A stretch of 64,000 bases of DNA from Erinaceus europaeus. Taxonomy: Eukaryota; Chordata; Mammalia; Eulipotyphla; Erinaceidae. Each line of letters opens with the position of its first letter. Within the stretch, counting starts at the first letter, position 1. The notes beneath the pieces are model-generated. The model did no database searches and was not told where the DNA came from. It saw only the letters and a program-made list of their open reading frames with translations. This document shows positions 56,150 through 64,000 of the stretch, one piece after another. Location of the stretch: contig NC_080171.1 of NCBI RefSeq assembly GCF_950295315.1, positions 32,852,361 through 32,916,360 of the forward strand, in the 5' to 3' direction. Made by a program: the position numbers and the translations under genes.

Positions 56150-56600
56150 TATCTGAAATGGAACTGAGGAGTCCTATAAATTAGGAAAGGTGTCACCAGA
56201 GTAATGAAGCTGAAGAGTTGACATTCCATACTTGACCTCTCTGGACACAGTCTGAAGTGAAACATGCTGAGGTGGTACTGGTTGCATTCATTAGACTGGG
56301 GTCAGCAGATACAGTATCAGTTGGTATGAAATGAAAGAAGCATGCAGGAAAGTGAGCCCCACCCTAGAGTTTCCAGGACTGTGAAAAATATGGGCTTTAT
56401 AGAGAAATGGGAACTTTCCTGCTGTCTTAGAGTTTAAGAAGGCAATAGATAGTTATTACTATAACCAAATTATTTGGAAATTCGGTTAATTTTGAAAATC
56501 CTATTGTTAAGGTTTGCTGTATAATACAAGACCTCACCATAATTTATGTCCTTTTATGCTACTTACATATAGCTATTATCTTATAAAGGAACACTGTCAG
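56150..56600. mobile_element. L1 3'-region repeat (R1), rest of split copy
   Basis: CTCTGGACACAGTCTGAAGTG and AAATTCGGTTAATTTTGAAAATCC parallel 8.1-8.4 kb. Contiguous with 53139-53215 once the retroviral nest is removed. Confidence 0.6.
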
Positions 56601-57135
56601 TTACTTCTGTTCTTCCTAATCTAAGCTTTTAGGAGATTTAATACTTCAAAGAACAAATCATTATTAGAAATGTATTAATAATTTGAGCCCAATGTTAAGA
56701 TTCAATCTGATTACTAATTTGAAGGAACATATACTCAGCTACAGTTTATGCATCAAATGTTTGAGACATCTGATGCATTTCCCCCTCTCATATTAATTAA
56801 ACAGTGACTTGTGAGACTATAAGTTATTAGGAGTGTATATTAACATCATTACCACTACCAAAGGTCTGTCCCCCTCCCCTCCCTCCACCCATCACCCCTT
56901 ACCCCCAAGAGAAGCTAAACATTTACCGTCACCCTCCACCCAGAGATTTTTACTTTGGTGCCGTACTCCAAACTCAATCAGATTTGCTTTGAGTTTCCCT
57001 TTCTGGTCTTCTTTCTCAGCTTCTATTTATGAGTGGGATCATACCATATTCGTCTTTGTCTTTCTGACTTATCTCACTTAACATAATTCCTTCTAGCTCC
57101 ATCCAAGATTCATATTTTTATCCAATTTGGTAAGA
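56601..57135 (-). mobile_element. L1 fragment, ORF2 end and 3' UTR start
   Basis: In complement: GGATGGAGCTAGAAGGAATT, TTAAGTGAGATAAGTCAGAA, ATGATCCCACTCATAAATAG (end of ORF2), then 3' UTR. It may be continuous with R1 on its left. Confidence 0.65.
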
Positions 57136-57244
57136 CGTTCAACACCCTATTCATTATATCTCCCCACCCTCCCTCACTTCATTCCTTTCTATATTCCAAT
57201 AGCATAGCCAGCATAACTACACTACTTCTAGATCAACATTTTCA

Positions 57245-57427
57245 TTCTTTTTCTTTGAGAAAGGAGAACAAATGAGAAAGTAGGGTTTAGAGGGAGACAC
57301 CACAACATCGCTCTACCATTACTGTAGCATCCTCAGGTGCTATGGTGATCACATGTGGTACTGGAGCTTAAAACCAACAGCCTGACTCATGGTAGGACAT
57401 GCATTCTACCATTCGCCCTGCTCTCCC
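57245..57427 (-). mobile_element. Diverged SINE (type G)
   Basis: GGGAGACACCACAACATCGC and CATGCATTCTACCATTCGCC in complement orientation. Confidence 0.4.
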
Positions 57428-57429
57428 AT

Positions 57430-57999
57430 TATATTTCGCAGTATTCTAGTTAGAACCCTGTGTACCATTTCTATGATGCATATGTTAATCCCTTTAATAC
57501 TCTTCTACAAGTTCCTTAGGCTGTATTCAGTTTTCTGTTTCTCAGAGTCAGTTTTTCTATCTTTAAGCTTGTTGGGTTATTCAAATCTGCTATTTAACAC
57601 CTCTAAATTTTCATTTCAGAATTTCCATTAATTTTCTCGATATAGTCCATATCTTTTTATCTACATTCTTTAGTGTGTATATTTTTTTCTGATTTCACTT
57701 TGTTCATAGTTCCTTTATCTTTGGTGCATATTTAAAACAACTATTTTAAAGTCTTTTTCTAGTAAGACTGATTTCTGATTTCCTCTTTAGTGGGTTTGTG
57801 TTCATTTATTTTGATCTTTGAATGGCTCATATGTTCCTGTTTCTAGTGCCTTGTAATAATTTTTAAGTTGGCATTTGTCTATTTGTAATGCTTAAAATTT
57901 TGGAATTCATATTATTTACTTTCTTTAGACTTTTTAGAAGTTTGAATACTACAGTAGTCCATTTAATTTTCCTAAGCCACTTTGGAGAAAGATGATTCC
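57430..57999 (-). mobile_element. Ancient L1 (HAL1/L1M-like) relic
   Basis: TTAAAGTCTTTTTCTAGTAAG and GAATGGCTCATATGTTCCTG recall an old L1 consensus in complement. May pair with the relic at 52.5-53.0 kb. Confidence 0.4.
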
Positions 58000-59274
58000 T
58001 TGTTATGTGTAATCAATCACTGAAGTATCTGTGTTCAGTTAATATTTTAATAGAGTTCCTCGAATTCCAGGAGCTCTTACTATGAATTTAGCAGATTAGA
58101 TCTATGCTGGGAGAACTCTTTAGTTTCCATAGGCTTGATCTGAATCTTGAATTAATATTTAAGTGAAAACTAAAGTCTTCTCAGTACTTTTGGGCTACGT
58201 AGCTTACCTGTACATACATGTGGATTTCTAAATCTCCCATATATAGTGTTGCCTCTGAATGTGGTAGTTACTCAAAGATTTCCCCTCAGTTCTTAAATCT
58301 CATATATATGTCTCTACCTGTTATGTCCTGACCCAGAAATTCATAGGTGTGCAGTCACCGTGCATGTTTCAAGGACTATGTTTGCTCCATTCTTTGCCTG
58401 AGTTCTGAGGGTGGTTAAATAAAAACAAGCACCTTGCAATATTACTTTGGATATCTCTAAGACAAGTAATGGCAGATACGCACATTAGTTTTTAAGTAAT
58501 GGGTTTCTTGGAAAGTCATGATGTATCTTTCTGTTTTTCCATGCAAAATGTATTGTGACCTTTCCAATAACCCAATAATTTCTACTATGCTTCCTCCAGT
58601 TTGAGAAAGGAAACTAATTGTCAGGATGTTGCTACTTTAAGACCCAAACCATAGCTATGCCAAAGAACTGATTAAGGAAGAAATAAAAATTCCATTGAGT
58701 TTCCCTATACGCTTCAAGATGATCTTTTCATCACCAGGCTTTGGCTGCTAGCTGTAAGTCTTTGACTGCTTCTCAGAATCTTGATAAGATTTCTTCAGGT
58801 GGTTTCAGTTTTTTTCCTATGAGGTGGATGTATTTGGGGGTGTAGTAATTTTTGGACTGATTTTGTTCATTGCATCTACAAGAGGTGAATCTTATTTCCA
58901 AAAGTAAATTCTAATTTTTTAGACTTAAAATTAGCTTCCACATTTTTTTCAAATGAGTGATGAGAATGATAATTCCTTGTTTAGATTTTCTAACTGCTTT
59001 AACAAACATGAACTTTTGTAGATATTTAGCATTATAATTTCTGTCAATATTGTTGTATTTAATTTGTTACTAGTAGACTTAAAATTATATCCCTTCCTAC
59101 CATTTATAGTAAATCTAAAAAAACTGACTTTGAGTGTACTACTAAATTTTTAAGATCAGTGAATTTCAGTCCTTCCTTTTTAGTATTGTTTAATTTTCTT
59201 GTATTTCTCTAAGTAAATGAAGATGAGTTTATCCTATCCCTATCAAGTGGATTCAAATCCTATTTTTATTTTAA
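58000..59274. other. Unassigned AT-rich DNA
   Basis: Possibly more old L1, but nothing specific enough to call. Confidence 0.35.
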
Positions 59275-59558
59275 ATTACCATCAAGGTTATTGCTGGAGC
59301 TTGGTGCCAGCACTGTGAATCTACCATGCTTGGTAGCCATCTATTTCTTTCTTTTTATTTCTTATTTAATAGGTCAGAGAGAAATTGAGAGGGAAAAAAG
59401 GAAATACAGAGGGAATGGAAAGATAGGCACTTAAGACCTGCTTCACTGTTCATGTAGCATCCCTGTAACCACCACCACAAGTGAGGAGCCAGGGCTGAAA
59501 CCCCAGTTCTTATGCATGGTAAAGAGACAATAAAATGGGTACACCACCACCTTGCCCC
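59275..59558 (-). mobile_element. SINE (type B), long form
   Basis: 3' module in complement (ATTGCTGGAGCTTGGTGCC), TTATTTAATAGGTCAGAGAG, and a head ending CACCTTGCCCC. Confidence 0.8.
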
Positions 59559-59699
59559 TGGGGTCAAATTCTTACTAAACTTTCTAAACTGAAACATAAA
59601 GGACAAGCTAATAGAACATGTCCATTTGTCTATCTTCCTGGATTGTGGCACAGAGTTAGTAAAATCTAGGATATACTAGTGATAGAAGCACTTGTAACA

Positions 59700-60290
59700 T
59701 CTCTTGTTATAATATTGGGCATTTGATCCCCACCCCTGACAGAGTATTTCTGGAACCCTTGTAAGTCCCTAAGTGATATGAATGTTAGAAGACTTTTTTG
59801 CTCTATTTAGGTGGCTCTGGTTGGGCTCCTGGTGACACCTGAATGGGAGCTAGTCATGAGAATAACCTGTCATGATTAGAAAGCTGACCTTATGCCATCT
59901 TCCTATGAGAGGGTAGGGGGCATGGAATGGAGTTCATTAATTCCAAGGTGAGGAAGCTTTCACTAAATCCCAAGTGTAGAAAGTTTGAACATCTTTCTTC
60001 TGGGTAAGCATGTCAACACCACACAGAGGGTATTATGTCCCAACTCTTCACCTGGATGTTCAATCACATAATAAAATTGTAAATCTACATTGTTTCCCTG
60101 GGTTATCTGGGAGGCTCACATGAATTAGTAAAGCCTGAAGGAATTACGGGTAGTTGCAACAGATGCTGTGGGTTCATTCTAACACTCTCTCTAGGTAGGT
60201 ACTGGCACAGTTGGGACAGATGGTGGGCCATCCAGCTAGTGTGGTAAAGAACTACTCAGCATAGGGGAAAGCCTTCAAACATCTGCTAGT
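59700..60290 (+). mobile_element. Possible ancient ERVL/MaLR LTR
   Basis: GCTCCTGGTGACACC, ATAATAAAATTGTAAATCTAC, TTTCCCTGGGTTATCTGGGAG and GGGCCATCCAGCTAGTGTGG, in this order, recall an MLT2-like LTR. Heavily diverged. Confidence 0.35.
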
Positions 60291-60380
60291 AAATGTGTCA
60301 TGAGTGTATTAGTAGTGTGAGAATAAAGGAGTAATGCATAAGAGCACTATAGGTTTCTCCAACTCAAGTCAAATGTTTTT

Positions 60381-60588
60381 AATTTTTTAAATTCTTTATT
60401 TACTAAAGAGAGACATCCAGAAATCAGGAAGGAAGAAAGTGATAGAGAAGGAGAGAGACAGAGAGAAATCTATAACAGTGCTTCACCACTCACAAAGCTT
60501 TTCCCCTACAGGTGGAGGCTGGGGGTTTGAACCCTGGTCCTTGTGCATTGTAACGTGTATTCAACCAAGTGCACCAGTACCCAAAGTC
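60381..60588 (-). mobile_element. SINE (type B)
   Basis: Target repeat TCAAATGTTTTTA at about 60368-60380 and 60589-60601; body TTTCCCCTACAGGTGGAGGC. Confidence 0.9.
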
Positions 60589-61547
60589 TCAAATGTTTTT
60601 ATAACTTGCTCTGCCTAACAGAAACTGGCTTTCAAGGATCATCTGCAGAATTTTATAAAGAGAGACATTTAAATTTTTTTAAAAAGTGCTAGGAAATTTG
60701 AACAAGAAAATTTGCCTTCACTTTGCAATTAATCAAATATCTTTCTTTCAAGCAATTGTTCAAAGACAAAAAGAGATGATAAGACTGGAGAAGGGGCTAC
60801 AGAGCAGCAGCAGCAGCTGTGTTTCTTTGCTCTCCTCTCCTGGGTATTCAACTAGGAATACCAAAGGAGACCACCAGGGACTGCAACAAGACAGGACTAG
60901 AAGTACTTCAGAAGCCCACCAAATCACCAGTGAGTGCAAACACGTGTGACTAGTGGACAGAGAGAAGCCTAGGGAGAGATTAATGGCTGCTAACAGTCAA
61001 GCAGTTTACCAGTTGAGACACCACCTCCAGTCTGTTTCACCAACAAGGGGACAGCTGAAGGGAGGAGAGGAATGAGAATCACCAAATGCAAATGTGAGTC
61101 CCCAATGCTACTGCCCTCAAAATCTGGAGCAGCTGCAGGGAGGCCCTGTGCTTACACCAGGGGACAGAGAACTAACTAGGAAACTCAGGAGAAGATCTAT
61201 ACCTCAGTAGCCTAGCAGTGAGTCTGTGAAAGTCTCTTTGCATAACAACTGGAATATCTCTGGCCCACCCTGCTTTATCTCTTGGTCCGGAGTCAGTGAT
61301 TAAGCTAAGAAGCCTACTTATAGTTTAAAAGCCCTCAGGCTCCCATAGCCTACAGGGAAGCCAAGGAACAAAAAGGCTTTTGAGACACTGAGCTCCAACT
61401 CAGGGATTAAAATAATATTGAATCAGTTATCAATTTCCACAACTGTGAACATTTTAATTACCTTACTTAGACACAAGTCAATCCAGGCAAGAGTGATCAG
61501 TAATTTGAAAAGTACTGAGAGAGGGACCTCATAACATAATATATAAA

Positions 61548-62512
61548 ATGCTTAAACCAACAAGAAGAAATATTGGAGAAATGAACCAGGACAAGAGTCT
61601 CGCTAAAAGCCCCCCAAAGGGTGAAGCACAAAATAATTAGGTCAACACTAGTTAAGGAAATAATCACAGGAGTGAGTAAAGAATTTGAAATAATTGTCAT
61701 CAAAAATGCAGAGACAGCAAATGAGACCCTGGGAGAAAACACTAATTATCTCAAGGTTATTAGAGAGCTGAAAGATGAAATAGCTGAGTTAAGAACACAG
61801 CTAGCTGAACAAGTTAAACAGTATAAGAACAGGGTAACAAAATAGATGAACTCCAGAAAACAATAGAGGGGAGAGAGAATAGAATCAGTGAGGCTGAAAA
61901 CAGAATGAGGAAGATCGAGGATGAATTAAAGATAACTAAAAAAGAAGTAAGAGATCTCAAAAAAAGGTTAAGAGATATTGAAAACAACAACAGAGACCCA
62001 TGGATGACTTCAAAAGAAATAATATACGCATTATTGGCTTACCAGAGGAAGGAAGAGAGGGAGGGGAAGAAAGCATTCTTCAGGACCTAATAGCTGAGAA
62101 CTTCTCTAGCCTAGATACCATCAAAGATATGAAGGTTCAAGAAGCCCAGAGGGTCCCAAACAGAATTAACCCAGACTTAAAGACACCAAGACACATCATA
62201 TTTAGAATGGAAAGGAATAAGGATAAAGAATGGATCCTGAAGGCTGCAAGAGAAAAACAAAGAGTCATCTACATAGGAAAACCAATAAGATTAGCAGATT
62301 ACTTCTCCACACAAAAACTACAGGCCAGAAGAGAATGACAAGATATCTATCAAGTGCTCAGAGAGAAAGGCTTTCAACCAAGAATACTGTATCCTGTTAG
62401 ACTGTCATTCAGACTAGATGGAGGCATAAAAACCTTCTCAGACAATCAACAGTTGAAAGAATCAACTATCACCAAACCTAACCAGAAAGAAGTTATGAAA
62501 GGTCTCCTATAA
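61548..62512 (+). pseudogene. L1 ORF1 (RNA-binding chaperone), broken
   Basis: ORF1p is the trimeric nucleic-acid chaperone of the L1 particle. ATG at 61548 (MLKPTRRNIGEMNQDKS), then a coiled coil in another frame (61621-61845, LKDEIAELRTQLAEQ; 61905-62090, DLKKRLRDIE), then the RRM (NNIRIIGLPEEG) and C-terminal domain (EWILKAAREKQRVIY; LADYFSTQKLQARRE). A TGA at 62336-62338 breaks the last part, which continues in frame (GFQPRILYPVRLSF) to TAA at 62510-62512. At least three frameshifts and one nonsense change: not functional. Confidence 0.9.
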
Positions 62513-62599
62513 ACAGTCAGACCACCATAAATATTCCATATATCAGAAAACTTTAAAACTCTACAAGAAGGGCATTACAATATTGTCAATCCTTAATAT

Positions 62600-63440
62600 T
62601 AATAAATGTCAATGGCCTGAATTCACATATTAAAAGGCACAGCATAGGAAGATGGATAAGAAAAAACACAACCCAACAATATGATATCTACAGGAAACCC
62701 ACCTAACTCAAGAAGACAAGCACAGACCCAAACTGAAAGGATGGAAAACTATTATACAGGCTACTGTCCCACATAAAAGGGCAGGAACAACTATTCTCAT
62801 ATCTGACATGATAGAATTTAAAATAAATAAAATTTTAAAAGATAGGGATGGACACTACTTAATGTTCAGTGGCTCAGTTAAAAAAGAGGACTTAACAATT
62901 CTTAACATCTATGCATCTAATGAGAAGCCATATACATACATCAAACATCTACTGAAAGAGCTACAGCAATATATTAACAGCAACACAGTCATAGTAGGGG
63001 CCTTCAACACCCCTCTCTCTCAACTTGACAGATCATCCAGGCAGAAAATCAATAAAGACATAAGGGAGCTAAATGAGGAGATAGGTAAACTAGAACTATA
63101 GGAAATTTTCAGTCTTTCATGCCAGGACACTGGAATACACATTCTACTCAAGTCCACATGGGACATTCTCAAGGATAAACCATATGTTAGGCCACAAAGA
63201 CAGCATCAGCAAATTCAAGAGCATTGAAATCATCCCAAGGAACTTCTCAAACCACTGTGGAATTAAACTCACACTTAACAATCAACAAAGATAAGTAATA
63301 GTCCCAAAATGTGGAAGCTCAACAGTACACTTCTTAACAACTACTGGGTCAAAGAGGAAATAAAGGAATAAATCAAAATGTTTTGAGAGTTCAATGAAAA
63401 TAAAGACAGAAACTATCAAAATATTTGCACATAGCTAAGG
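62600..63440 (+). pseudogene. L1 ORF2, endonuclease part, broken
   Basis: Endonuclease phrases LQETHLT (near 62690), KLKGWKT and NIYASNEKPYTYI, and the motif VGAFNTPLS, where the family usually has an acidic residue in place of A. Longest open part 62808-63101. RT is not present before the ERV-D insertion. Confidence 0.8.
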
Positions 63441-63888
63441 TGCCGGGATAGCCTGAGGGTACTTCTTCCTGAGCTAGTGCTCTCTGGGTTGGAGATCACT
63501 CAACTGGAGCTGATCTAGGCTGCTGTGTGGGAGAGGGATCAGGAACTCGTGCTGCACCAACTTCCGCAGGAGATACACTCTGGAACTCTCGGAGCCGGAA
63601 AGCAATTTCCAAGTGTCTTTAATCAGAAGAGCAGCTGTTTTTATACTCTCCAAGTAGGGTGGAAACAGGATGTGATATAGAGAGGGTGGAGAGAAAAGTG
63701 ACTGGTGAAAATCAGAGTGTGACAAGGAGGGGGCGGAACAGGCGAGAATCCTATAACTGAACCACCAATGCCCTGGAGTGCTTTATGTAAAAGTGATTTA
63801 TGTAAATAGACCAAACCTTTGGATCAGTAAATCCCTATATAGGCATATGGATAAGAAGAAGCCAGGGGGAGGTGGCAACTACCCAACA
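63441..63888 (-). mobile_element. 3' LTR of ERV-D (type LTR1)
   Basis: 448 bp, TGTTGGG (63888) to CCGGCA (63441) on the minus strand. Shorter than ERV-A in U3 (GGAGTGCTTTATGTAAAAG lacks a few bases between the ATTTACATAA units). The roughly 90-codon LTR frame is open here too (63725-63474). Confidence 0.94.
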
Positions 63889-64000
63889 TCTCCCCCTTTC
63901 TTTTTAACTTTTTGCCATAGTATCAGGAGTGTGGGGCACTTTGTGAGGCAGGGAGACTGATAAGAGGCACACCTTTTTGGGGGTTCTACTGTCCCTCCTT
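63441..64000 (-). mobile_element. ERV-D: 3' end of a provirus entering from the right
   Basis: Minus-strand 3' LTR, polypurine tract (63889-63905, AAAAAGAAAGGGGGAGA) and 95 bp of internal sequence, cut by the window edge. The outer flank is CTAAGG (63435-63440), expected again beyond the unseen 5' LTR. The internal part matches the LTR2-derived piece of ERV-A. Confidence 0.93.

Larger units (their letters stand above)
60770..63440 (+). mobile_element. L1 with 5' UTR, ORF1 and start of ORF2
   Basis: About 0.8 kb of apparent 5' UTR (60770-61547, starting near GAGAAGGGGCTACAGAGCAG), then ORF1 and the endonuclease part of ORF2. ERV-D interrupts it at 63440; the rest would lie beyond the window. 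Confidence 0.85.

Noticed and set aside
1..64000. CRISPR array, prokaryotic operon, defence or toxin system
   Set aside because: No regularly spaced identical repeats with unique spacers, no dense coding, no ribosome-binding-site pattern; all signals are mammalian retroelements and microsatellites.

Overview
The window is mammalian intergenic DNA, most likely from a hedgehog (Erinaceidae, Eulipotyphla). The main reason is a dense population of tRNA-derived SINEs of the type I know from hedgehog genomes: a tRNA-like head with A and B boxes, a body reading CTCCCCACCTGCAGG, a pyrimidine-rich stretch, and a tail of short A-rich repeats. L1 fragments with a long 3' UTR, a MIR and MaLR-like LTR relics agree with a placental mammal. 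I found no host protein-coding exon, no functional tRNA or other RNA gene, and no prokaryotic system. SINE type letters (A to G), LTR type numbers (LTR1, LTR2, LTR3) and provirus letters (ERV-A to ERV-D) are my own labels.

Layout. 1-14.8 kb: unique AT-rich DNA with SINEs, a solo LTR3 (259-661), a MaLR-like LTR split by a young SINE and an L1-derived piece (7.3-8.5 kb), and a 205-bp purine tract (11.15 kb). 14.8-30.5 kb: one L1 copy cut open by a class II (betaretrovirus-like) provirus, ERV-B. ERV-B is itself cut open by a second provirus, ERV-A (16926-23847, minus strand), with an exact 6-bp target duplication. The same L1 also carries an LTR2-like solo LTR and a solo LTR3. 30.5-46 kb: mostly unique DNA with scattered SINEs, one MIR (42.15 kb), microsatellites and an old 230-bp direct duplication (44.0/44.4 kb). 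46.0-48.3 kb: a four-level nest (L1, SINE, SINE, solo LTR1). 48.3-57.9 kb: unique DNA, L1 3'-region repeats, and ERV-C (53439-56021), which sits inside an opposite-strand LTR of its own type. 57.9-64 kb: old repeats, a young-looking L1 with ORF1 and the start of ORF2, and ERV-D entering from the right edge.

The proviruses form one related group. They share betaretroviral-type gag-pro-pol, no recognisable intact env, a long 3' region ending in a polypurine tract, 6-bp target duplications, and lysine-tRNA-like primer sites where visible (ERV-C only). They differ in their LTRs. ERV-A and ERV-D carry a recombinant 3' end in which a piece of LTR2 lies inside the element just before LTR1. ERV-A has almost identical LTRs (1 difference in 311 bp) yet broken genes, so it is a recent insertion of a defective genome, or its LTRs have been homogenised. 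All retroviral genes seen here are disrupted.
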